DNA from: Planctomycetota bacterium
GTDB taxonomy: Bacteria > Planctomycetota > PUPC01 > JABMSA01 > JAUWKK01
Assembly (NCBI GenBank): GCA_030614245.1
Contig: JAUWKK010000120.1
Location: 1 to 7,792 of the forward strand
Direction: 5' to 3'
Length of the DNA stretch: 7,792 nucleotides
Both the position numbers and the translations under genes were made by a program. Positions 1 through 6,451 of the stretch are shown here, piece after piece. Each line of letters starts with the position of its first letter. Position 1 is the first letter of the stretch. The notes beneath the pieces are model-generated. The model had not been told where the DNA came from. It did no database searches and saw only the letters and a program-made list of their open reading frames with translations.

Positions 1-106
1 CGCCAACCCCCAACGCCTCCAGGCGATCCGACATCCAGGCAGCGGTCGCGTCGGGTAGGTGGCCGCTGATGACCACGTTGCCGACGGAGACGACAAGGGC
101 TTTCAA
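1..106 (-). CDS. CinA-like protein, N-terminal fragment (runs off left edge)
   Basis: Only the first 35 codons are in the window. They read MKALVVSVGNVVISG and continue with HLPDATAAWMSDRLEALGVG. The pattern 'VSVG...G...DtNaaWlS.rLaalGi' is the start of the CinA/MoCF (molybdopterin-binding-like) fold. CinA proteins are linked to pyridine-nucleotide and nicotinamide salvage and to competence operons. The usual 'GTELL/GDELL' acidic residue is Val here and the usual DTN is DAT, so it may be a divergent member. The start is TTG at 106-104, which overlaps the flippase stop as TTGA. A strong Shine-Dalgarno AGGAGG (117-122) lies 10 bases upstream, inside the end of the flippase gene. Alternatives are another MoaB/MogA-type domain protein. 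The fold call is moderate and the function is not shown. Confidence 0.6.
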   Translation of the reverse strand, partial: MKALVVSVGNVVISGHLPDATAAWMSDRLEALGVG

Positions 107-2829
107 GGCTGGGTGCCCTCCTGAGCGGCCGGCTTGCCGAGTTTGGCCCTGATCTTCGACAGGCCCTCTTCACGCAACCACTCTACTATAAGGCCCGCCT
201 CCTCGATTTTCAAGGCCCAAAGCAGCGCGACGAACACAATGCCGCCCACCAGTGCCGGCACACCGGCACGCAGCAGCTTGACCAGTTCGAATACCAGCCG
301 GCCGAGCATCGTCTTTACTTCGACGAATGCCACGTTGTCGAGCTGCACGCCCCCCGCGGCCATCGTGAAGCTGACGCGCTCGATCCGCCCTGCATCCGGC
401 GATTCGCCGCCGGCATCCTTGAACTCGGCAAGCGGCACTCCGTATGTCTTCCGTTTCACGCTCTGCTTGATCTCGGCTTCAGCCTGGAAATCCTCGCCTT
501 TCGCCCTGATGGCGATCCTCGCCCTCGTCGCCTGCGGCGCGGCGGCCTTGAAACTCAATTGAGTCGTACCCGAAAGATCGTAACTGCGCACCGAGCGGAC
601 AGCCTCGACGGTGCCGAGCGTCAGCGCACGCTCGGGCTGCGGCTTCTTTTTTGCGTCGAGCACGGCAACCGAGAGCGGCCCCGGCGAACGCCAGTCGCGG
701 GATACATCCTCGAAGCTGTCGACGAGCACAATATCGCGCCCCACCCTCAGCAGGACGTCGTCGACGGCGAAATTGGTCTTGTATGAGCCGCCTCGCGGCT
801 GCGAAATATCCACAATCCGCAGATGAGTGACGCCCTTCTTCGCTGCCTCTGCCACTTGCACTCCATTGAGCGTGAACTGGACGGTCTGCCACCTCTTTTC
901 GCGGTCGATGGCCCTCTCGTGGCTGAACAGCACCTCGTCGTGATGCATCAGCCTGACGGCGATCTGCCCGGGGTGCTCCATCTTGAGCCTCAGGCTGCCC
1001 CCCCTGAGGCCGCCGAGCTTGAACATCGACAGATCGCGCTGGACGAATATCTCGCGGCGGCCGCGCCGCTTGTAGTCCCACTGCAAACAGACGCGATTGC
1101 CGTCCTCGACGATGCTGGATTTCGCATCGACCGAGAACCACCCCCGCGGCTCGCGGTTGAATGTATCGAGCATCACATCGCGCGTCTTGTAGTCGTCGAT
1201 CGGCAGCGAACGGTTGACAGCCCACTCCGCACACACCATCACAAGCGCCATCACTCCCGTAGCGATACCGAGCTTGACGAGAAAGCGCGATGTCTCGAAA
1301 AACGGCAGCACGCGAACGCGCATGCGCATCCAGATCAGCAGGATCACATTCTTCAGCGCTCTCGACAATGGATACGCCAGCGCGACGAACAGGAAGACCT
1401 CCGACGGGTGATCGAGCCCCATCGCCGAGATCAAGAACGTGAGGAACCCAACGTGGGCAATTGTCATTGCGATGCCGACTACCGTCGGCTGCCAGGTCAT
1501 CTTCATCGAGAAGAAGCTCTGCATCGTCACGTTTTCCATCGCCATGAAGACCAGCCCTATCACGAAGAGCGTGAGCGTCCGGCCGGCGATGTCGATGTGT
1601 TCGCGCGGCCAGTTTCCCTTGTCGTAGACGAGTTGGATGATCTCCTCGTCGAGTATGATCATCGCCACGGCCAGCGGCACGAAGAACAGGATGACCATCT
1701 TGAGCGAACGCGTGATGAGATTGCCGAATTCATCGAGGCTCTTCTTGGCCGCCATCTCGCAGAGATACGGAAACAGCGCCACGGACAGGGCGTAGGCGAC
1801 CAGGACTACAGGCACATTGGCTATGGTCTTGGCGAACTCCATGTCGCCGAAGACGCCTTCCGTCGTATAGGACTGGAAGTAGAAGGTCGTCACGTCGCGA
1901 TAGCGTGCGAATATGACGCCGATCGCCAGCGGTGCCGCAAGTGCGGTGAAATGCGCCATTGTGGCGGAGATTCGCCGGGCACGCACCCACAACAGCGCCA
2001 CGTACCCGCACGCGATGATCACCGACGCTGTGAACGCCGCCAGCTTGGGCTCGTCGGCCGATATCTTTTCCGGATACATCCAGACAAAAACGAATACCGC
2101 CGCAAACGGCAGTAGAATGCCTATCTCTTTGAGCATCCGCCCCGTCGGCACAGCCGGGATGGACGGGCGGAGGAACTTCAGCCGATAGCCCCATCCCTTC
2201 AGGCTGACGACCACCTGCGCCAGGCAGCCGGCACAGAAGCCTATGCCGATGGCCCGCGCGTCCGGAACGAAACGCACGCAAGCGAACAGGACGACCGCCC
2301 AGACGAGTTTCTGAGCCGCGTCGCCGGCGGCGGGATAGCCGAATATCTTGTATGAGTTCAGCACGCCGAGCGTCAGGACGCCGAAGACCAGCCCGAGCGA
2401 ACCCGGCAGCATCCAGCGCAGCAGCAGCGAGGCATGCATCTGGGCCTCCTCGCCGAACTTGGGCACCAGGGTCTCGATTACTTCCGTCGAGTAGTATATG
2501 CCCGCAGCCGACAGGATGATCGCCGCTATCATCGTCAGGTTGACGATCGACGCCGCAAACTCCCACGCCTTCCTGGCGCCCTTCTCATTCATCTCGTCGA
2601 TGAAGATCGGCATGAACGCCGGCACTATTACCTTCAGAAAGCTCGAATACAGGAACAAGAAGATGATGTTCTTGTAGACGTGCGTATACGCATCCGAGAT
2701 CGCCCCCGGCCCGTAGGTGCGCGCGACTAGCACTCCCACCAGGAAGCCGCCGATCTTCCAGAACACCCAGAAGAGCAGAACCTTCAGGAAACCGCGCACG
2801 ATCCGATAGCCAACCGATTGCTTCGCCAC
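103..2829 (-). CDS. MurJ/MviN-family lipid-linked glycan flippase with large extracytoplasmic insert
   Basis: An integral membrane protein of about 908 aa, with the MurJ/MviN (MOP superfamily) layout. Residues 17-210 hold six membrane segments, including the family-like stretch VARTYGPGAISDAY (35-48). TM7-TM13 follow at about 294-536, and the final TM is at 853-873. The P-x9-ALFP stretch at 340-353 aligns with TM8 of MurJ. There are two additions. An extra hydrophobic pair lies at about 236-252 and 264-282. About 290 soluble residues (549-839) sit in the loop between the last two TMs, which is periplasmic in E. coli MurJ. The family moves lipid II or related undecaprenyl-linked sugars across the inner membrane. 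By my alignment from memory, the E. coli cavity residues R18, R24, D25, R270 and E273 become K25, V31, G32, T335 and N338, while D39 is kept as D46. A substrate other than lipid II is therefore plausible. The GTG start has GGAG five bases upstream; the frame extends 117 codons further into the preceding glycosyltransferase gene, but that part looks like shadow sequence. Confidence 0.85.
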   Translation of the reverse strand: MAKQSVGYRIVRGFLKVLLFWVFWKIGGFLVGVLVARTYGPGAISDAYTHVYKNIIFLFLYSSFLKVIVPAFMPIFIDEMNEKGARKAWEFAASIVNLTMIAAIILSAAGIYYSTEVIETLVPKFGEEAQMHASLLLRWMLPGSLGLVFGVLTLGVLNSYKIFGYPAAGDAAQKLVWAVVLFACVRFVPDARAIGIGFCAGCLAQVVVSLKGWGYRLKFLRPSIPAVPTGRMLKEIGILLPFAAVFVFVWMYPEKISADEPKLAAFTASVIIACGYVALLWVRARRISATMAHFTALAAPLAIGVIFARYRDVTTFYFQSYTTEGVFGDMEFAKTIANVPVVLVAYALSVALFPYLCEMAAKKSLDEFGNLITRSLKMVILFFVPLAVAMIILDEEIIQLVYDKGNWPREHIDIAGRTLTLFVIGLVFMAMENVTMQSFFSMKMTWQPTVVGIAMTIAHVGFLTFLISAMGLDHPSEVFLFVALAYPLSRALKNVILLIWMRMRVRVLPFFETSRFLVKLGIATGVMALVMVCAEWAVNRSLPIDDYKTRDVMLDTFNREPRGWFSVDAKSSIVEDGNRVCLQWDYKRRGRREIFVQRDLSMFKLGGLRGGSLRLKMEHPGQIAVRLMHHDEVLFSHERAIDREKRWQTVQFTLNGVQVAEAAKKGVTHLRIVDISQPRGGSYKTNFAVDDVLLRVGRDIVLVDSFEDVSRDWRSPGPLSVAVLDAKKKPQPERALTLGTVEAVRSVRSYDLSGTTQLSFKAAAPQATRARIAIRAKGEDFQAEAEIKQSVKRKTYGVPLAEFKDAGGESPDAGRIERVSFTMAAGGVQLDNVAFVEVKTMLGRLVFELVKLLRAGVPALVGGIVFVALLWALKIEEAGLIVEWLREEGLSKIRAKLGKPAAQEGTQP
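117..122 (-). promoter_or_regulatory. Shine-Dalgarno for the TTG-started CinA-like gene
   Basis: AGGAGG on the minus strand, 10 bases before TTG at 106-104 and inside the last codons of the flippase gene. It is the main reason for choosing the TTG start and suggests translational coupling to the flippase. Confidence 0.55.
316..1182 (-). other. Tandem beta-sandwich (carbohydrate-binding-like) domain pair inside the flippase
   Basis: This is the soluble insert, residues about 550-838 of the flippase. Unit 1 (about 550-696) begins DVMLDTFNREPRGWF and ends NFAVDDVLL. Unit 2 (about 699-838) begins DIVLVDSFEDVSRDW and ends VQLDNVAFVEV. Both open with an 'F(N/E)...W' strand and close with a 'hxhDsVhh' strand, and the middle alternates short beta-type stretches. 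This is the look of galactose-binding or CBM-type jelly rolls, so the pair may be a duplication. Trp564, Trp584, Trp647 and Trp713 could be ligand-contacting aromatics. Neither unit has a catalytic signature I can name. The extracytoplasmic location follows from the MurJ topology and is inferred. Confidence 0.6.
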
Positions 2830-2834
2830 ATTAT

Positions 2835-2838
2835 CTCC
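2835..2838 (-). promoter_or_regulatory. Shine-Dalgarno for the flippase GTG start
   Basis: GGAG on the minus strand with a 5-base spacer (ATAAT) to GTG at 2829-2827. It lies in the 35-bp gap after the upstream glycosyltransferase stop. It decides the start, because the open frame itself continues far upstream without homology-like sequence. Confidence 0.6.
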
Positions 2839-2864
2839 ATTTCCGTCTTGTGTTGGCGGGCAAG

Positions 2865-4172
2865 CTACGAACCTGCCCCACGCCGGCCGAGCACTTCGGC
2901 CAGGCGGTGGACGTTTGCTTCTATTGCAAATCGCTGCTCGATTTCGCGTCGGGCGGCGTCGGCCAGCCTTTGCCGGAGATCCGCATCTTCCAGCAGCCGC
3001 TTCATCGCCCCGGCCGTTGCCTGAGGGTCGCGCTCCGGCACGAGCTGCCCGGTCTCGCCGTCTCGGATTAGTTCCGGCACGCCGCCAACCGGCGTCGAGA
3101 TGCACGGCGTGCCGCACGCAGCGGCCTCGAGCAAGACGTTCGGCAGCCCGTCGTGGTCGCCGTCCGACGCCACAACGCACGGCAGCACGCAGAGCGTCGC
3201 CTCGCGATACCGTTCGAGCAGCCGCTGCTGCGACTGCTGCCCGAGCAGCTTCACATTCTCATCCAGCCCTTGCGCCTCGATTTGCCGCTCGAGCGCGTCG
3301 CGAAGCACTCCTTCACCGGCAATTTCGCACCGAAACACCAGGCCGGCGTCCTTCATGATCGCGCACGCGTCGATCAGCACGTCGAAGCCCTTCTTCTCGA
3401 TCAGCCGTCCCACCGAGATGATCACCGGCGGTTCAGCCGCTCGTGCATCTCCAGGCGTGTAGACCGACGTATCGATACCGTGATACACAGCCACAACGCG
3501 TTCCGACAGGTCAGGCGGAAGCATATCCTTCAACAAGCGAACGTTGAACTCGGTGCAGGTTACGACACACGACGACGCAGCAGTCTTTTGACGCAGCAGC
3601 GTCGGCCCGACGTACACGTCCCGGGCGTGCGCGGTGAACGAGAACTCGGCGCCGGTCATCGCGGCAACCATCAGCCCGACCGTCGCCGGCATATTTGCGA
3701 AGTGCGCGTGCAGGCGATCGATCCGCCGCTCGCGCATCGTGCGGGCGAACTCGGCCGCGGCCGCGACGTTGCGAAACGCCTTGAGCATCTCCAGCGGCGA
3801 GCCGATCAGCTTCAACGCAACAGCCATCGCACGAAGGCTTCCCGCCGGATGCGTCAGCATCCACAGCAGCGCCATGAACGTTCCCATCGACAGCACACGC
3901 GAACGATAAACGACGCCGGACTGGGTTTTCTTGCCCCGCTCCTTCAGAGCGGGCGGGTTTATTTCGCTGCTCACCTGGGGCTTACAGCCCCAGGAATCAG
4001 TTTGCATAATAGTCGTGCCCTGAAGGGGCACGGCCTCCGGTTGCGAAGGCCTGCGCAGCGACATCACGGTGACATCCACGCCCATCCGCCGCAGGCCGGC
4101 AACCTCGCGCCGGATGAACAGCTCGCTCGGCTCGGGATAGCTTCCGACGACGTAGGCGACCCTGTCGGTCAT
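2865..4172 (-). CDS. Family-4 glycosyltransferase (WcaL-like), with in-frame hairpin insertion
   Basis: A cytoplasmic, GT-B fold glycosyltransferase of about 435 aa that would transfer a sugar from a nucleotide donor to a growing glycan. The N-terminal Rossmann domain opens with VAYVVGSYPEPSELFIRREV (5-24), typical of WcaL/AmsK-type exopolysaccharide enzymes. HAHFAN is at 155-160 and TAHARDVY at 180-187. The C-terminal domain has VGRLIEKKG (R256, K261, likely donor phosphate contacts) and DGLPNVLLEAAACGTP (341-356), the E-x7-E motif with Asp in the first position and Glu349 in the second. Residues about 47-84 are unlike the family and are encoded by a cluster of hairpins (separate entry). Two adjacent ATG codons exist. 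The one at 4172 has GGGAG six bases upstream and is preferred; the one at 4175 would have only three bases. The preceding gene stops within TGATG. Donor and acceptor are unknown. Confidence 0.88.
   Translation of the reverse strand: MTDRVAYVVGSYPEPSELFIRREVAGLRRMGVDVTVMSLRRPSQPEAVPLQGTTIMQTDSWGCKPQVSSEINPPALKERGKKTQSGVVYRSRVLSMGTFMALLWMLTHPAGSLRAMAVALKLIGSPLEMLKAFRNVAAAAEFARTMRERRIDRLHAHFANMPATVGLMVAAMTGAEFSFTAHARDVYVGPTLLRQKTAASSCVVTCTEFNVRLLKDMLPPDLSERVVAVYHGIDTSVYTPGDARAAEPPVIISVGRLIEKKGFDVLIDACAIMKDAGLVFRCEIAGEGVLRDALERQIEAQGLDENVKLLGQQSQQRLLERYREATLCVLPCVVASDGDHDGLPNVLLEAAACGTPCISTPVGGVPELIRDGETGQLVPERDPQATAGAMKRLLEDADLRQRLADAARREIEQRFAIEANVHRLAEVLGRRGAGS
3935..4032 (-). repeat. Palindromic element (three hairpins) inserted in frame in a glycosyltransferase gene
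   Basis: Three perfect inverted repeats lie in a row. CCCGCTC/GAGCGGG is at 3935-3941 and 3947-3953 (loop 5). CCTGGGGCT/AGCCCCAGG is at 3974-3982 and 3986-3994 (loop 3). CGTGCCC/GGGCACG is at 4014-4020 and 4026-4032 (loop 5, or 3 with a T-G pair). The element probably extends a little beyond the outer arms, to about 3920-4036. It is read through in the glycosyltransferase frame as about 38 residues containing DSWGCKPQ and ALKERGKK. The other two frames of this strand contain stop codons within it. The style resembles the hairpin array at 7628-7792. Whether the two belong to one repeat family cannot be settled from one window. Confidence 0.7.
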
Positions 4173-5305
4173 CATCCGCTCCCCCGCTCGCGCACGATCT
4201 CCTCGTAGCCCGCATATGTCTTCTGAACGGTTATCGCCCCCGAGAACTTCCTCGCCCGTGCGATGCCGGCTTGGCGGTACTTGTCGGTGGTGCTCTCGTC
4301 GCCCCTAATCTCCTCCATTGCCTGCTTCAGCTCGCCTATGTTGCGTGGGTCCACGAGCCTGGCGGCGTCTCCCAGCACCTCGGCCAGCGCCGGGATACTC
4401 GACGCCACCACCGGCGTCCCGCAAGCCATCGCCTCGAGCGGCGGAAATCCGAAACCTTCCGTCAGCGACGGAAACACAAACAGATCCGCCAGGCAGTAAA
4501 GCGCGGCCATATCGCTCTGCGGCACGTACCCGAGCATCTGCACGTCGTCTTGCAGTTGGTGCGCGGCAATCGTGCCGACAACCGAGCCCGTCCCCCAGCT
4601 CATTCTCCCGGCCAGCACGAGCTTGTGCGGCGGCTTCCTGTCGAGTTTCATCGCGAAATAGGCCTTCAGCAGCGCCTCGACGTTCTTCTTCGGTTCGAGC
4701 GTCCCGACGAACAATATGAAATGCTCGGGCAATTCGTATCGCTGCCGCACTTCCTCGAGCTTGTGCTTCACGATCGGGCCGAACTCCGGCGAGACGCCCA
4801 GCGGAACGACGCGGACCTTCTCCTCGCTGACACGCGTAGTCGCTATCAGGTCCTGCTTCACGGCTTCGGTCGGCACGATCACACGGGCGCTGCGATGTAC
4901 CGATGCCGGCAGCATCGCGCGATAGTGATGCCGGTTCGACCATCGGCAGAGCTTCGGATGCGTCAGAGCGATGCAGTCGTACACGCTCAGCACGGTCGGA
5001 ACCGGCTGCCACAGCGGCGCAACGTAACCGGCTGCATGAAAGACGTCCACCTTCTCCATCCAGACCGACAGCGGCAGGATCGTCTGATTCCACGCGATAC
5101 GCAGCAGCTTGATGCGATTGCGGAACCAGCTCCGCCGGAGCTTGCCGCCGCGCTGGAGCACAGACTTATCGAAGTCGCGGCTGACGTAGAGCAGGATCGT
5201 ATCGTCGCGCGCATATACCATCAGGTTTTGAATCAGACCGAGAATGGCCTTCTCGACGCCCGAGAACCGGCCCGTCAGGAGCGTCGCATCGACGGCGATT
5301 TTCAC
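4172..5305 (-). CDS. Family-4 glycosyltransferase (mannosyltransferase-like)
   Basis: A complete 377-aa GT-B enzyme with no signal peptide or membrane segment. It begins MKIAVDATLLTGRFSGVEKA, the donor-independent glycine-rich start seen in WbaZ/MtfB-type GT4 enzymes. VFHAAGYVAPL (88-98) and VYDCIALTHP (108-117) follow in the acceptor domain. VPLGVSPEF is at 167-175, and FVGTLEPKKNVEALLKAY (199-216) supplies the Lys-rich nucleotide-binding loop. EGFGFPPLEAMACGTPVVAS (283-302) is a canonical E-x7-E motif (Glu283, Glu291). Family members often add mannose or a related hexose from GDP- or UDP-sugars in O-antigen or exopolysaccharide assembly; the sugar here cannot be read from sequence. The GTG start overlaps the previous stop as GTGA, with GGGAGG (5312-5317) six bases upstream. 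It is followed by another GT4 gene overlapping its stop. Confidence 0.9.
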   Translation of the reverse strand: MKIAVDATLLTGRFSGVEKAILGLIQNLMVYARDDTILLYVSRDFDKSVLQRGGKLRRSWFRNRIKLLRIAWNQTILPLSVWMEKVDVFHAAGYVAPLWQPVPTVLSVYDCIALTHPKLCRWSNRHHYRAMLPASVHRSARVIVPTEAVKQDLIATTRVSEEKVRVVPLGVSPEFGPIVKHKLEEVRQRYELPEHFILFVGTLEPKKNVEALLKAYFAMKLDRKPPHKLVLAGRMSWGTGSVVGTIAAHQLQDDVQMLGYVPQSDMAALYCLADLFVFPSLTEGFGFPPLEAMACGTPVVASSIPALAEVLGDAARLVDPRNIGELKQAMEEIRGDESTTDKYRQAGIARARKFSGAITVQKTYAGYEEIVRERGSG

Positions 5306-6444
5306 GATCCGCCTCCCGCGAGCAGTTCATCGTAGATAGCCTCTATCTTCCGAGCCGTCCGCTTGCTTGTGAAATGCGTGCAAACACGTTCGTGCGCGTT
5401 CCGGCCCATACGACGCGCCTTCTTGCGATCAAACGCCAGTTGCACGATGGCCTCTGCAATGCTGCCTATATCGCCGACGGGAACGAGCAGGCCGGTCTTG
5501 CCGTCGAGGACGATCTCACCCGGGCCGGCGTCGTCGCACGCCACAACAGGTACAGACGCGGCGCCCGCCTCGATCAAAACACGACCGAAGGGCTCCTCCT
5601 CGGACGGCAGCACCACGACGTCCATTCCGGCAATCGCCGATTCGATATCCTCGCGGTAGCCGGCAAAGGTGATCGAGGGATCGTCGCCGAGCCGGTGAAG
5701 ATGCCGCTTGTAGTCCGGATGATCGTTGAACAGGTCATCACCAAGGATGACGAACTTAGCGCTCGGCAGCATGCTATGCACGATCTGCGCGGCTGCGATG
5801 AAGTCAGGATGCCGCTTCCACGGCACCATCTGGGCGATCATTCCAATGACAGGATCGCCAGGCCCCGCGCCGATCTCGTCGCGAAAGGCTGTTCCGTCTG
5901 CCTTCGCAAATCGCTCGACGTCCACGCCGTTGTGCACCACACACCAGCGGTCGGCCATCCCGCAGGTCGGCTGCAACTTCTGCCGGACGGCCTGGGAGAC
6001 GGCTACGATACGCGCGGCTCTGATGGCAAGGCGCGCGGCGACGATCCCGGGCTCCACAATATCGCGAACATGCCAGACGATGGGAATCCCTGCCATCCGC
6101 ATGAATCCTGAGAAGGCAATGCAATAATGTGCGATTGTACTGTTGGAATGGACGAGATCAGCCCCCACGCGCTCCGCCAAAGCTGCCAGTTCCCGCGCGG
6201 ACCGGCGGAGAGCCAGTATGAAGCGAAGCAGCCGGAAGGGGTTCATCGTGTTCCGCAGGCGCGGCATCGCAACGAAATGGCACTCTATGCCCATATCGAG
6301 CACGCGGCGAGCCAGCGGGCCGTCATCGGGCAGAGCTACCTGCGGGCAGAAGCGACCGCGATCGATATCCGCCAGCAGCGCCAGCAGACTCTGCTCGGCT
6401 CCGCTGATGCGCGATGTGTGGTTGACGTAGAGGATCGTCTTCAC
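5302..6444 (-). CDS. Family-4 glycosyltransferase
   Basis: A 380-aa cytoplasmic GT-B enzyme. VKTILYVNHTSRISGAEQSL (1-20) is the usual first strand and 'GGAE'-like acceptor loop of GT4. LVHSNSTIAHY (97-107) and WHVRDIVEPG (124-133) follow. VVHNGVDVERF (169-179) marks the interdomain link. In the C-terminal domain IGMIAQMVPWKRHPDF (200-215) carries Lys210 but Gln205 where many GT4 enzymes have Arg. EEPFGRVLIEAGAASVPVVA (283-302) is the E-x7-E motif (Glu284, Glu292). GTG at 6444 is chosen because homology-like sequence begins there, seven bases after the upstream stop. Its ribosome site (TGAG, spacing 6) is weak, which suggests coupling to the upstream gene. Upstream in-frame ATGs lie in the YchF-like gene and look non-coding. 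Donor and acceptor are unknown; context favours an extracellular glycan. Confidence 0.88.
   Translation of the reverse strand: MKTILYVNHTSRISGAEQSLLALLADIDRGRFCPQVALPDDGPLARRVLDMGIECHFVAMPRLRNTMNPFRLLRFILALRRSARELAALAERVGADLVHSNSTIAHYCIAFSGFMRMAGIPIVWHVRDIVEPGIVAARLAIRAARIVAVSQAVRQKLQPTCGMADRWCVVHNGVDVERFAKADGTAFRDEIGAGPGDPVIGMIAQMVPWKRHPDFIAAAQIVHSMLPSAKFVILGDDLFNDHPDYKRHLHRLGDDPSITFAGYREDIESAIAGMDVVVLPSEEEPFGRVLIEAGAASVPVVACDDAGPGEIVLDGKTGLLVPVGDIGSIAEAIVQLAFDRKKARRMGRNAHERVCTHFTSKRTARKIEAIYDELLAGGGS
5312..5317 (-). promoter_or_regulatory. Shine-Dalgarno for the second glycosyltransferase (GTG start)
   Basis: GGGAGG on the minus strand, six bases before GTG at 5305-5303 and within the last codons of the upstream glycosyltransferase. 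It fixes the GTG start and points to coupled translation across the GTGA overlap. Confidence 0.6.
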
Positions 6445-6451
6445 GAACGTC

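Noticed and set aside
823..2115. A long plus-strand open frame (430 codons)
   Set aside because: It is antisense to the flippase and its product is full of His, Arg, Asp and Glu with no domain pattern, as expected for the mirror of a GC-rich membrane-protein gene.
2830..3180. A 117-residue N-terminal extension of the flippase frame
   Set aside because: It overlaps the end of the upstream glycosyltransferase, is Arg/Ala/Gly-rich shadow sequence, and a GTG with a good ribosome site sits exactly where the membrane protein begins.
3153..4208. A plus-strand open frame of 351 codons, and a similar one at 4271-5335
   Set aside because: Both mirror glycosyltransferase genes with intact E-x7-E motifs and have the biased His/Arg-rich composition of shadow frames.
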